Positions 1-13,303 of a DNA stretch of 64,000 nt are shown here, piece after piece. How positions within the stretch are numbered: position 1 is the stretch's first letter; every line of letters starts with the position of its first letter. The position numbers and the translations under genes were made by a program. Location of the stretch: NCBI GenBank assembly GCA_012861695.1, contig JAAOOA010000524.1:1371001-1435000 (forward strand), read 5' to 3'. The notes beneath the pieces are model-generated. The model was not told the origin of the DNA, did not search any database, and saw only the letters and a list, made by a program, of their open reading frames with translations. This stretch comes from Trematomus loennbergii. Its lineage: Eukaryota; Chordata; Actinopteri; Perciformes; Nototheniidae.

Positions 1-133
1 CAAAATTCAGCTGGGCGCTCCATAAAAGTTTCACGAGACTTCAGGATATTATGTCCTTAGCCTTGGTTTGACGTGTTTTAAAAAAATACCAGTATGAAAT
101 TCAAGTCAAGAGCATTCAAGATGTACAGACCCC

Positions 134-387
<254 letters not shown>

Positions 388-2570
388 TAAATCTCAGTGG
401 TGAAAACTGAAGGCTGGAAGTGAGATGGTGTGAGAGGTTTAATTTCTGCTGATGGTGGAATTTGGAGAGCAGATGAAGGGAGCTCCGCCCTCGCTGAAAC
501 CGTCAAAACAAGAGCGTGGAGCCGCCTGCTCTTATACTAAAAGTGTATGGTGGAGTTTCCTGAAGCCGAGCAGAACCACATGCTGGATCTGGACCGGTGG
601 CATTTACTGGGTTTCCTCGATACGGTCAAGACAAATCTGAGAAGCTAATGAAATGTCTTCCAACTGAGGAAGAAAAAACAGGCATGTCTGCAACTCCCTC
701 CGTCATAAAAGATCTAGAAAAAGTCAATAGCGGACTACTTTTTCTAAAGAGTCTCTGATACATGGTGTACCAAGGGCTGCAACTAATGATTACTCTCATT
801 ATAAATTAATGTGAGGACCATTTTCTCGATTGATTAGTGGTTTGCTCGGTTAAATACCAAGACAATTGGGAAGAACGTCAATCAGTGTTCCCCATGCCCA
901 AGATGGTGTCATTTATTGTCTTGTTTGGTCAGTAAACCGTCATTAAGGAGTAAAGAAACCGATAAATATTCACATTAAAGAAGCTGGAATCAGAGATTTC
1001 TGGTCTTTTATATAATGAAAATTGCTAAATTGCTAATTTACCTGCTTTGATTTTGACTAGCAAGCTTTATGCTAGCACCAAATACCTTAAAGTACTGTCA
1101 TATGGACTGCTGTGAAATATGGTTCGGACATTAATGGTTCCCAGAGGATAAACCTTAATGACTGTAGAAGCTCAGACATCACAACAGCTGTGTTTGCTGC
1201 CGTTTGAATATCAGAAAGCTAACATGCTAATCTGGGATGCTTAACACCAGCTGGAAACTAGCACCTTGCTATTCCGTTAGCATTTACCATCAAATATCAC
1301 AGAGCTGCTATGGCTGTAAACGTATTGTAATATAAGATATAGTAATATAGACACCAATCTTGTATTCTAGATGAAGTGTCAGAATATGTGACCACCGTTT
1401 AGCTACAGATTATTTTATTCCATTCACTTTTTTCCCCATGCTCAAAGACCATTTTTTAAGCAACAGATGCTCAACATTTTCAGGCAACAGAGAACAGTTA
1501 GTCCTGCCAGAACAGGCCACCATCAATCCTCCGTGTTGGTTTGTTCCCCAAAGCCAAGAGAACATCCTCAATCAACTTCAAGAAATGGATAAGGTTGTGT
1601 GCAGTACTTAAATTCAACACCGCTGCATCGGATAATGTTATATAATAGGTAACACATACTCAATTCAAAACATTCTTGAGCGTGTTATGGATTTTCTTGC
1701 ACTGGTGCTTTGTAGTCCGACTCAGCAGTGACTTAATTACATTAATCTGACTACAAATATCTGTTATTTGGCTATATTCAAATACCACCACCCTATAAAT
1801 AACATTATTGTTGGCTTTTTCTCATTAATTGTATTATAAATGGTATGAAATTGTACGCAAAATTAGTTAAATATAAAAAAGAAATTTCACCAATACCAGT
1901 TTAGTGCACTCTTCACTATAGACCTCATCTCATGATGGTGTGCTGAAGTACAACACACAACCTGTTGGAGTAGAAACCCAAGAAACACCTACCTAAGTGA
2001 ACTTTCATGTTGGGGGGGGGGGGTTTAGGGGGCTGTCAGTGAAGAGGAAGATAAGGCACGCAAAAAACTCAGAGCAGATGAAGGAGAACGGGAGAAAGGA
2101 GTTGTGGAGTTGTGAAAGTAAAGCCACATGTGTGTAAACGCTCGCTGACCTCCGCGTCAGCACTTTACAGCTTCCTGACAGCGGCTCGCATTCCTGCGGT
2201 TGGCCCTGTACGGAGAGGGGGGGGTCTTTCCTCCACCCCCCACCAGGAGCAAAAGGCCTGAGCGGAGGGGCCGCTTGTGGAGCCGCTTCTATTCATAATA
2301 TTTTCTCTGAATTTTAATGTTTTTTTATTTCTCAAGTCCCCACAGTGTCCTCATCAGGTTACTGCTGCTGCTGCTATTGATTCTATTTCTGACTTTAACG
2401 TGGACCAAGGCAGGTTTTCTGTCTCCAGCATCAGGCGGTGTGGACCGGGTACAAAACACAGACCTTACAATGGCTGCTGTCATAACGAAAACCTCAAATC
2501 TCAAAATAACTGATTTTTTCAGGATTTTAAGAAAATAAAATAGGTCCTTTTAAGAGGATCTATTCTGCTG

Positions 2571-3690
2571 ATGTTTAGGTTCATATCAGTATGTAGTGTC
2601 TCTACTTTAAAGAGTCCTCTCCTGCTGATGTTCAGGTGTATATCAGTATGTAGTGTCTCTACTTTAAAGAGTCCTCTCCTGCTGATGTTCAGGTGTATAT
2701 CAGTATGTAGTGTCTCTACTTTAAAGAGTCCTCTCCTGCTGATGTTCAGGTGTATATCAGTATGTAGTGTCTCTACTTTAAAGAGTCCTCTCCTGCTGAT
2801 GTTCAGGTGTATATCAGTATGTAGTGTCTCTACTTTAAAGAGTCCTCTCCTGCTGATGTTCAGATGTATATCAGTATATAGTGTCTCTACTTTAAAGAGT
2901 CCTCTCCTGCTGATGTTCAGGTGTATATCAGTATGTAGTGTCTCTACTTTAAAGAGTCCTCTCCTGATGATGTTCAGGTGTATATCAGTATGTAGTGTCT
3001 CTACTTTAAAGAGTCCTCTCCTGCTGATGTTCAGGTGTATATCAGTATGTAGTGTCTCTACTTTAAAGAGTCCTCTCCTGCTGATGTTCAGGTGTATATC
3101 AGTATGTAGTGTCTCTACTTTAAAGAGTCCTCTCCTGCTGATGTTCAGGTGTATATCAGTATGTCGTGTCTCTACTTTAAAGAGTCCTCTCCTGCTGATG
3201 TTCAGGTGTATATCAGTATGTCGTGTCTCTACTTTAAAGAGTCCTCTCCTGCTGATGTTCAGGTGTATATCAGTATGTAGTGTCTCTACTTTAAAGAGTC
3301 CTCTCCTGCTGATGTTCAGGTGTATATCAGTATGTAGTGTCTCTACTTTAAAGAGTCCTCTCCTGCTGATGTTCAGGTATATATCAGTATGTCGTGTCTC
3401 TACTTTAAAGAGTCCTCTCCTGCTGATGTTCAGGTGTATATCAGTATGTAGTGTCTCTACTTTAAAGAGTCCTCTCCTGCTGATGTTCAGGTGTATATCA
3501 GTATGTAGTGTCTCTACTTTAAAGAGTCCTCTCCTGCTGATGTTCAGGTGTATATCAGTATGTAGTGTCTCTACTTTAAAGATCCTCTCCTGCTGATGTT
3601 CAGGTGTATATCAGTATGTAGTGTCTCTACTTTAAAGAGTCCTCTCCTGCTGATGTTCAGATGTATATCAGTATGTAGTGTCTCTACTGG
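2571..3690. repeat. 57-bp minisatellite, about 19-20 copies
   Basis: The unit begins ctgctgatgttcaggtgtat and ends tactttaaagagtcctctc. Copies differ by only a few bases (for example tagtgtc/tcgtgtc). Because 57 is divisible by 3, the array stays open as a 341-codon frame of 19-residue repeats, which is not a gene. Confidence 0.97.
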
Positions 3691-3885
3691 GACATGTCTC
3701 CAGTCTGCTCTGATTGGTTAGCTGGTCGGCCCTGTTGTGATTGGTCAACCGCTTAGAGATGTCCCGCCCCTTAGCTTATCACGTACAATGTGTTGGAGCG
3801 CTAGCCAATAGAAGCACTAGTGTTACATAGGGATGTCATTACGTTCCTGAAGTAAACAAAGGAGTCCAATGGATGCGTTCAGGCA

Positions 3886-3887
<2 letters not shown>

Positions 3888-3916
<29 letters not shown>
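3888..3916. repeat. poly(G) tract, 29 G
   Basis: An uninterrupted run of G inside the family-A MITE, replacing the short G-rich site (cagaggggggagggggg) of the copy at 36.7 kb. Confidence 0.95.
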
Positions 3917-6900
3917 TGGAGTGTGTGCAGTGTGTACACAAAAACCTATATAACACACTACAGGAAAGGGGAACCCCAAAAAAACATAATAGGGCCTCTT
4001 TAAGAGCATTCACTCATCTAAATGTTAATGCTTGTCTTCAGTTCATTACAGAAGGTGAACCTCTACATTTAGATCGATAGATATTCACAGATAAAGGATC
4101 CATGTAATGCATAAATAAAAAGGTTGAAGTATTTGATGAATACAATAACTACTGTGATTATATAACTATGAGTTATTCACATTCAGCAACCTTTCAACGA
4201 TTACAAGTTTCCATTTGTTGTGGCATATTTGTTTTATTACTTCCACTCTTTACATATTTAGACTTTCTGTGACTCCAATCAAAGTATTTAGTCATTTGTA
4301 GGCCAGTTGTGGCATCCACTGTCATAACATTAAACTGTCTTCATATTTAGCAGCATGACTGTACGCTGAAAGAATCCACAGTGACGCACCGCGGCCTGTC
4401 CCGTGTGATTAACACGTATTTATAGTGCAAAGAAGTCACAATCAAAAAGAGCTGGACTGAACATTACCAGCAGTCTTTTTACAAAACAATCCAGTTATTT
4501 ATATGTTATGAATCTCAAAGCTCATATAATATGTATTTGCTTAAAAACAGAACTTCCAATGGCCTTCATCCAATAACATTTTTGCATAGGCTTAGCTTTC
4601 TCTCTGAAGAAAGTAATGTTTACAAGTCGGGCTCACGACCAAGATCAAACCCACGGACTGAGCACTAGTAGCTAATTCTGAATGGTTGCCCGCATTTAAA
4701 ACGTATGTAGATCCAGTTTTAACTATCACATCCTGGAAGAAGCATGCAGACTTTGGAGAGCTCGCCTCCTGCAGTGATGAGCTTAGCAGGTCACAGATGG
4801 TAAGTTGAACAGTTGTTCCCCTGAGGGAGCATTCTTACAGAAAAGAGGTTCTCGGGTTAATCTCATGGTAAGACACTGCATCGCAGGGTAAAAACAGACC
4901 TCTGCCACGCCTGCTGAGACACTCAAACTAGGGGTTATAGGGATGTGATCACATCCAAACAGTAGGAAACAGCTGGAAATGATGTTATGGGACCAGCAGA
5001 AGCTAAATGGAGAGATGATGCGTATCTAAAAAAGCGTGATAATCTGAGAAAACACACCCCTTTGGTTAGAAATGGCTACTGGTTCTTTCTGGTAACGGTG
5101 GTTAGGAGCTTAACACAGACCTCAAGACCAGAAAACAGTTTGTCAACAACATTAGCCTGACTCAGACACATCTGCATACACATGTAAGGGCTGGAGATGA
5201 AAGAGTGTGTCGAGCTCTGTACCAGATGTTGTAGGTCTGGTGACTGTGGAGACAAGACAGTACGACATCCCTGTCTGTTTCAATCTGAATCCCATCGTTT
5301 CACTTTCTAAAAGGGAATACATCAAGTCATGTTTCAGGATCACAATCAGTGTATTTTCTATCAATAATAAAAACGTTTTGTCCCACTGTCTGTCTGTCTG
5401 TCAGCAGCGTGGGGTTAAACTTGGGGCTTCAACCAGCACATCAAGGTAGGCCTACACGGTCAGGAAGCCAACCATGAAAATGTGGATTTAAAAGAGATTT
5501 TAAAAGAATGTCATTCTTTATCTCAAGTGGGACCAACTTTCTGTGGAGAGAAGCAAACAACTAAACAAGTCAGGGCATCATGCAACACCTTGAGCTACTT
5601 TACTGGCTCACAAAACTTAATAGCGCCCTGTGGAGTTTTCTTGTAAACAAAGTTCTGTTTACATTAATATTAGGGCATGTGTCCAGCGTTGGCAGGAAAG
5701 CGCTGGCAGGCTCAACCAAGCATTTCATCATCACACTAAAACAATCTCTTTGCAACATCACCACTCTAATAGCAGTCGGATGGAAGACCAGCATTGTCCC
5801 TTTGCTTTTTATTATGTGTTCTGGATGCTATCTATTTGTTTGACATCCAGAGGACCCTCTTACTTTTTTATGAATGAGCTCTTCATAGACTCAATCTGAC
5901 AGCAGTAGGGCGATCCAACGCATACACTGATAAAAGTACAACACTCAACAGCCTGAGCAGCGCCAACAAATCGGCTTTGAGATACATGATAGTGTCTACC
6001 TGACTTATTAAGCTCAGCATAGACTGACAGCCAAAAGAAGCCGCCATTTTCTACAGCGGTGTCACTGGCGCTTTTCTTAGAAATTCAGAGATTCAAAATG
6101 CTCTGCCTTTTCACCAAGACTCAAAATGTTAAACATTCCTATATCCTGTCTACTCATTTGGAACAATTTAAAAAGGCACTGGCAGCAAAAAGAAATGTAT
6201 TCTGGACACTCAACCTTACTCACCAAAATGGTGTGTATTCTTAAAGCTCCAAAAATATGTTTGATGCCTTTCCCTTCTTCAGAGAAAAATGCACCGCTGA
6301 TTTCTCTTGCATTGTTTGCTAGCTGTCTTCTTCTTCCCTGCCTTTTTTGCTGAAGAATATTTTGTAACCGCCACCTGTTGATCAGTGGAGTAGTAGGAAA
6401 CTATTGGCGTGACTCATGCATCTGTACTTTGTGCACGAGACACTAACCGAATGTGTGCACACTCATAAAAACATTGTCCAATAGCGCTTCTAGCGGCCAA
6501 AACCTCCACAGGGAACCTCGAACGCTGGAGCAAAATATATTGCAACAATTTGCATCAAACCTCTGCCATGTACCAGGGAGTAAACGGCACATAGGCTGAA
6601 GTTACACATCAAATGAACTGTTCACAAATTGGTCCAGTTTAAGCAACAATGTCTTTCCAAACAATACCCACTTCTTTAAAGAACCTGCGTCATTCTGGAC
6701 TTGCAACACATTTTTCCTGACCTTGTTTGTGTCTAAAATGTCATTTATACAAACAAACACATCCTTCCTTCTGTTACCTTTTGCAGAAATATGCTTAGTC
6801 CGCAGATGTCGCAAGACCCTGAGTGTGGTGGCATTTACTACCAAAAGCCAAAAGTAGTACGCACCCCCTCCGGGTCGTTGCATGGGTAAGCACTGGGTAA

Positions 6901-9638
6901 CTTTCTAAGATGTGTTTACAGCCTCCCACTCTGATCCTGGGACAGTTTACAAGAGGGAATATGTCTGAACAGGCGTGTGGGAGGGAGAAGGTCACTGATC
7001 GGAAGTTGGGATTGGTGGGTTCCTTCTGTAAGGAAAGTGGTATTAAAGTACCCAAACCTCAGAGCCTGGGGGAGGCAATTTCTGACTGGTCGTAAAACAT
7101 CAACAACTCGTTGTCGTAAACAAGAACCCACCGCGACATCTCGACAGTCTACATGGAGCCAGGGCACATGGAACAGACCCGCTAATGACACGAAACACAC
7201 ACACTGTCAAGGACATGGCCAATTTGAATGGTTTCCATTATTCACCTCCTGACAGAGGGAGAAAACAGGCTCTAGAAAAACGACCTAATCAGGAGCCCCC
7301 CCCCCTCCCTCGGCCCCCCCAGGTGGAGACGCAGGATTTACTTACAATGCCCAATAGAGCTGGAACTAACTTGCAGCGGATATTAAGACTTTCACTTTGA
7401 CCACCTGCCGTTTGACTCAACATTATCCTGAACGATCCTGACCCCCATCCTGTATTCCTGTGCTTCCTATTATTCCATGAGAACTCCTAATCTTTTCATT
7501 GGCATTTTTATGTTTGTCAAATTTAACTTGTTTTGCCTCAATCTTGATACAGGGTACTTATTATATGTTATAGTTTGGATTCCTAAAGCTTTTAGTCTAC
7601 CACCCCATCATTCAAGGGTGGTTTTCACTTTAAGTAATGGGTTTTTTGTAGGCGGAGGTAAGAATTTACCTTTTTGTTGCTATGTTCCATCTGAATTGAC
7701 TCTGACTGAGAAAAATCTATATTGATTCTGACACTTCTACATCCAACTCACAGATGTAACCTTGCTTTGATAAAAGAAATTATTCATATAACCCTTTTAG
7801 AAGTGAAGTTGTAGTCATTTGTTTTGGGCATGTCATTTTCGAGCCTGAAACCTGAAAAACAGGCTCGGGGCTTAACAGGTTAATGCAGTTTCTTTGAAAT
7901 GCATTATGTAAGCCATTTTAAATTGACTTTGTGTACGAAATGACTGCTTTACAAAGAAACCTGCCTTATCAATTTATTTACCCTCGCTTGATTAATGGAA
8001 GTTGTTTTAACTGTAATATGATAACAAATGATATAGGTCAATAGTGACAAAAAAGGGAAAATTAGAGGAAATTCGATCAAAGATGTTCCTATTTTTACTG
8101 TTATGTACCCACAACATAATGGGAGTTAAAACATCATGTTAAACAATCAGGTCCAATTCTTTGGAAATGTGGAGGATAAGAGCAAGCATCCGCAACCTAC
8201 ATTTACCCATAATACACCACTATTTGTAGACATGCAGGAATATATTGGGTGCCTTTGGTTAGCACCCTAATCCCACCCTTAAATCTAGCAAATCGATCTG
8301 ACCCCTGCTACTGTAAATACCAAACACAAAGCCCTAAATAACGCTGTTCATCAACAGGAAGGATAAGAGACTCTTTGTCAAAAGCAAACCTTGAGAAATG
8401 TAAACTTCACACAAACAGGAGATTACGCTCATTCATCAAAAACTGAAAGAACCAAAAGCCATTTCTTCACAAGAGGCAAATGAGTGTTGGTTGTAAAAAA
8501 AAATGGTGTTGAACCCTGGGAATTCTGTGCCAGTCTGCTTGTGGATTCCTTTTTCTCACCGAGGCCACAGTCTCAACAACATAGCAGCGCAGCCACAAAG
8601 CAACCTCAGCCAGACGGAGACAGACAGACCCGGAAACAGAAACAAATAAAAGGCAAGAGGAGATTTTCACACAGTAACAACAAGTAAAGATGCACCGACA
8701 GCGGCTGCCTCCCACCGCGTTTGACCCGAGTCGGCGGCCTACTGTCACGTCTCTGTAGAGCTCGGCCCCGTTTGTCACACATTAAAGTGTCAAAGGGAAA
8801 CCACGGCTGAAGGAAGATGTGCTGACCGAGGGAAATTAGACGTTTGGTAGCCTTAGGAAAAAGGAAGCATGTTGCGTGCATGCTTTACCCGCCTGACAAC
8901 TTGTATATACGTGTTTGTGTATTTGTGCTCGTTGCATATTGTGCATCTGTCAGTGACTAACATGGCCCCTGCTCAGGAGGAAGGCCCTCTGAAGGAATTG
9001 AGGCCTGTGGTCAGCGAGATTAGGGATGGGAAATGGACACTGCGAGGAAAACATGATGACAGGACATGATGAAGCATCAACACACAGCATAGCAACACAC
9101 ACACACACACACACTTCCAAAGACCTCCGATTGCCAATATGAAAAGCAGCTTGCGATTGGTCGAGGGTAAAACCTAAACTCACGCCACGAGCTGTATCTC
9201 CTCACCCCTACGCACCTCTATCTATCTCACCCCCGTCTCCCTCCTCTTCCCTGCCTGAGCGTGAGACAAAAATGCAGCAAGACATCAGTGTTTGCTATGG
9301 CAACAGAGGACAGCACAAGTGAGGATAATGTGGACGGATGCCATAGTGAATGAAAACAACAAAACAGAGGATAATAAACACCGGTGCATTCCCAGATACC
9401 TGGCTCCAATAAGGAAAGGATGCCAGACTAAGTTATTGTTATACAACCTCTTTTACTTGTCATTTCTATTAGGGTTGCATTTGCATTATCAGCCAATTTT
9501 CTGAGGATATGGACTTTAAAAAAATATTTTCTTAGATTTTACAGACAATATAAGTCAACAACTACCTGTAGAATTCAATGTAACTGGGAAAATGTGTTGT
9601 AGAAAATAGCTATACCTCAATTCATAAATGGTTTGCTC

Positions 9639-9693
9639 ATAAAGGGGCCATATTCTGCTCATGTTCATATCAGTATGTAGTGTCTCTTTTAAT
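9639..9693 (+). mobile_element. family-A MITE terminal fragment
   Basis: A 55-bp piece with aaaggggccatattctgctc and cagtatgtagtgtctct, the family-A end. No other terminus was seen. Confidence 0.6.
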
Positions 9694-10400
9694 TACATTA
9701 TATGTTTTGTTAGTCAATAACGCTAAGATATTTAGTTTAATATGATAAAATAAGTTAGTTTAATATGATAAAATAAACATAAAATAAGAAATTCTCAACA
9801 GCATTTCAGCATAAAAACCAAATAGATTATCAAAATATGAAATGTTTCTTTTGCTGACTAATGGCTTAGCCCACTATTGTTTACATCTGTAACAGTTTTG
9901 CCGTTAATTTGAACAATTACCTTTTATTCCCTGATCCAAAAGACCCTGGCAGGACCACGGATCATTTATAGGGCTTCTGCTGTTTCTGTTTACCCCGAGA
10001 AAAGAACAACCTGTGCAGACTCTGTTCGTCCAAATTCCCCAGAAGTCATCCATCAAGTTAAACATTGCCGTTTATTGTTCCACAGTTTAGAAGTGGACAG
10101 CAGAAATATGCTAAACTCTTTAGCTACTCAGGCCAACAGCTGGTCTGCAGGAGGTAAGCTGCGAGCCAAGTGGCTGTTATCAAAAATACGACTTCTTTAA
10201 ACTCCAAAACCTGCCTTTTTCCTGCACCAAGCATTGCACTTGCTCCGATCATTCAAATGCCATGCTCCCAGTGTGTTAAGCAGACTTCCTGTTTGAGGTA
10301 CATTCAACAGTTTCACAATCAGAATCAAAATTCCCAGTTGTAAAACTATCCATTCACAAAAAGAAGACATATGATACTATGGATGCATCCTAATAAACTG

Positions 10401-11280
10401 TTAAAGGGGCCCTATTATGCTCATTTTCAGATTCCATATTTGTATGTTGTGCCTCTATTGTGACATGTTACCACGCTTTAAAGAGGCCCTATTATGCGTT
10501 TTTGAGTTTTCCCTTTCCTGTAGTGTGTTATATCGGTTTGGTGCATGTAAATGATCTGCAAAGGCTAAAATACCAAAGTTCTCTCCAGAGGAAGTTTCTC
10601 TCAACACAGAAACGTTCGAAACGCCTCCATTGGACTTGTTTGTTTTGATTCCAGAACAGTAAGTTAGCATTTTACCACTTCCGGTTCCTTCGACAAAAAC
10701 CAATGCAATTTCTCCATAGGATTTTGGAAAATAGCTGGAAATAAACTCTGTGGTTGACACACATTGAAGAGACAGATCACGTTTTGTTCAGCCGGATAAT
10801 ATCCACATGTCTACCCTACTTTTATAATTTTCGAATCATAAATCTAATCGATAGATTTATGATCGATAGATTTATGATTAGAAAATTAAATGTGTGTCAA
10901 CCACATACCTTATTTCGAGCTATTTTCCAAAATCCTATGGAGAAATTGCATTGGTTTTTGTCGAAGGAGCCGGAAGGAGTTTACTTCCGGGTTTTAGGAC
11001 GCGTCACTGTGGCACTCTATTGGCTAGCGCTCCAACACATTGTACGTGATAGGCTAAGGGGCGGGACATCTCTAAGAGGTTGATCAATCACAACAGAGCC
11101 AGCCAGCTAACCAATCAGAGCAGACTGAGCTCTGGTTTCAGACAGAGGGTGAAAAGAGGTGCTGCAGCACAGGCAGTATGAGAAAATAAAGAGCTTTTTG
11201 AACATTAAATCATGGAGACATGTCACAGTAGAGACACTACATACAAATATGAACCTGGAAATTAGCATAACATGTCCTTG
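10401..11280. mobile_element. compound family-A MITE with nested foldback insert
   Basis: A family-A end at 10401 is followed 77 bp later by a second left end (TTAAAGAGGCCCTATTATGC at 10478). The body continues to 11280, where the right end catgtcc is degraded. Inside lies an inverted-repeat insert at about 10676-10990. Confidence 0.75.
10676..10990. mobile_element. foldback (long inverted repeat) insertion
   Basis: Arms of about 90 bp: cttccggttccttcgacaaa at 10678 is inverted at about 10953-10975, continuing through gcaatttctccataggattt to ggttgacacacatt. The loop holds short palindromes (atcgatagatttatgat). It interrupts the family-A consensus. Confidence 0.75.
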
Positions 11281-11459
11281 ATCAACCTGTACCATGAAAT
11301 AGCATATTGTTCAGTATAGAACTGATGCAACTCATTAAGGATTCTGTAAGTTGACAGAATATGACATCCTAGTTAGATCTCTCTTTTTCAAGCACTAAAA
11401 GAGTGGAAGTTGAAGACTGAAAATGAACATTTGAATATAAAACAAATACAGTGCATGTA

Positions 11460-11846
11460 TTAAAGGTGGGGTAGATAATTTTGGAGAAACCAGCTCGAGT
11501 GTGCTAAAATTTGAAAATACACAGCCGGGAAAAAATCTGCCACTTCCTTACAGAGCCCCTCCTCAACACACACGAACGCGCACATGACCAATGAGGGCAC
11601 GAGATAAGTTTGTGCACAGATGGAAGGCTGACAGGCAGTAGGCCATCCAGTTATTTTAGCCGGGCCGGTTAAATGATTGGTCGTGCTTTTTACAGTACTA
11701 CGGCTTCCACAGATTAATTTTTTTAATGGATTTTTGGTCAAAGCACTTAAGATATTCATTGCTATCGGGATGTTAAGAGCATTCCATGGAATATAACAAA
11801 AAGTGTATCTCGAGCCGGTTTCTCAAACGTACCTACCCACCTTTAA
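11460..11846. mobile_element. TTAA MITE, family E
   Basis: The ends are TTAAAGGTGGGGTAGATAAT and GTACCTACCCACCTTTAA, a terminal inverted repeat with TTAA on both sides. It is homologous to the element at 61907-62296, in the opposite orientation internally, and to the ends at 50190-50926. Confidence 0.85.
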
Positions 11847-12159
11847 GCTGGGAGCCGCTATTAGCACGGTTCAGCTAGAGTTTGGGAGACTTAGACGTGT
11901 GAATAAATAACCAATTAATTATTTTTTGGGGAAATGAACGGCTGCTGTGATGGAAATATACCAAAATAAATGTCAACCTTGCAACCACATCATGGAGCTA
12001 TTTGTGTTTGGAGTTAGTTGGCACATTTTACGAGAATGTTTCACTACACAAATACACAAGAAGAAAAGTGAGATATATGTTGACTGAATGACACTTGTTG
12101 AGCTTGAATTCATTGCTAAGATCCAACTTCCAAATGTTCAATCAACCTTAACCAAATAC

Positions 12160-12350
12160 AGCAGAGGTGGGAGAAGTACTCAGATTGTGTACTTGAGTAA
12201 AAGTGTAGGAATACTCAATTAAAGTCCTGCATTCAAAATGTTACCCAAGTAAAAGTACAAAAGTATCAGAATCTAAATATAGTTAAAGTAGCGACAGTAA
12301 AAGTAGTCATTGTGCAGATTGGTCCATTTCAGAATAATATGATATGTTTT
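12160..12350 (+). repeat. 'gtactcagat' dispersed repeat
   Basis: agaggtgggagaagtactca followed by acttgagtaaaagt and gttacccaagtaaaagtac. The same type of sequence occurs near 16960, 18330, 29881, 30530 and 57185. The class is uncertain. Confidence 0.7.
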
Positions 12351-13224
12351 ATAACAGAATCCAATGATAGTGATCCAAGTAATAGCCGGTTACATAACTA
12401 ATTAAAGAGTCGGGGGTCATGCAGATGTGTTTACAGTACAGATCTTCAGAGGCCCCTCACTCCACATGTGAACACCGGAACTCTCGCTTTTAAATAAATC
12501 GTGATTCCATCTTCTTGACGCCCGGGTAGAAGAAGGGATTGTGCAAGTTGACTTGGCAGCAGTCCTGCAGGAGGCCGACATCTGGAGAGCATTAGGTCTG
12601 CAGGAGACGTGAAGCCAGGCACGGCTCCGCTCGGCTCGCGATATCAAACTACGTGTCATTAACGCTGTTTTTTCCCCTGGTTCTTAAACAGGTTGCAGGT
12701 TACTGACCACCAGACCCTGCTCTAATACATTCTCTTTTATTGGCTGCGATTTCACACGGGAATGGAGAGGGTAAATAAGCATCCTGATGTGACAACATGA
12801 CGGAAAAATAGAGTGACAACAGGAGGAGGCCTGCAATGCATTCTGTAGGTTAGTGTGCACTGTGCAGGTCTGGATGGAAACAGGCCTCTGGAGCCAAGAA
12901 AAAAAAAGGTTTTTAAACACAACATGAATGTGTTTTTAAGGAAATCTGCAGCGGTGATTTGCACAGAAATGCAGCGAAATGCACAGAAATGCAGCGGAGG
13001 TATTGCTTGTGAATAGGTGCATGTAAACGCCTCACAGAGAGCAGAGCATTAGCAAAGAAAGACGCTGATTGTTTGAATTCGCAAAGCTGGTTTATAACAA
13101 TTAAAACATCTAGATAAAAGACATCTGTAGCTGCACAGAAACCGAGGATGGAGCCATGCACAGCACCACGGCTTTCACTGGTAACACGAATTTATTTACC
13201 GCTGCCCTGTCGACAATGAGCCCC

Positions 13225-13226
<2 letters not shown>

Positions 13227-13256
<30 letters not shown>
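13227..13256. repeat. (CA)n microsatellite beside pid1 exon 1 donor
   Basis: CA repeat 16 bp inside pid1 intron 1, preceded by a CG-rich (CG)n piece on the exon side. Confidence 0.9.
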
Positions 13257-13258
<2 letters not shown>

Positions 13259-13273
13259 CGCGCGCGTCTTTAC

Positions 13274-13303
13274 CTGCAATCGCTCCGACGCAGGTTGCCA
13301 CAT
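13274..13303 (-). CDS. pid1: pid1 exon 1 coding part (MWQPASERLQ)
   Basis: PID1 (phosphotyrosine interaction domain-containing 1) is an adaptor with a PTB domain. Its main isoform, as I remember it, starts MWQPATERLQ with the first intron right after that. Here the minus strand gives ATG TGG CAA CCT GCG TCG GAG CGA TTG CAG followed by gtaaag, ten codons ending at a donor in phase 0. There is an A at -3 of the ATG. The block is CpG-rich, on the same strand as dner and 3.9 kb beyond its poly(A) site, as expected for a DNER-PID1 neighbour pair. The PTB-encoding exon is not in the window, so at least 13.2 kb of intron 1 precedes it. The short length limits certainty; the synteny raises it. Confidence 0.82.

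Larger units (their letters stand above)
2550..4003. mobile_element. TTAA-flanked MITE (family A) with internal 57-bp minisatellite and poly-G
   Basis: The ends are TTAAGAGGATCTATTCTG on the left and CATAATAGGGCCTCTTTAA on the right, bounded by TTAA at 2550-2553 and 4000-4003. The right half (3690-4003) is the common family-A sequence with CCAAT-rich segments, seen also at 10.4, 16.7, 36.5, 52.3 and 62.8 kb. The left end is amplified into a minisatellite. Confidence 0.8.

Noticed and set aside
2571..3596. 341-codon ORF with 19-residue repeats, a candidate repeat protein
   Set aside because: It is a 57-bp minisatellite inside a MITE; no signal, no conserved domain and no splice support.
12417..12659. 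80-codon minus-strand ORF in GC-richer DNA near pid1 exon 1
   Set aside because: No recognisable motif, no matching splice sites; not part of pid1 as I know it.
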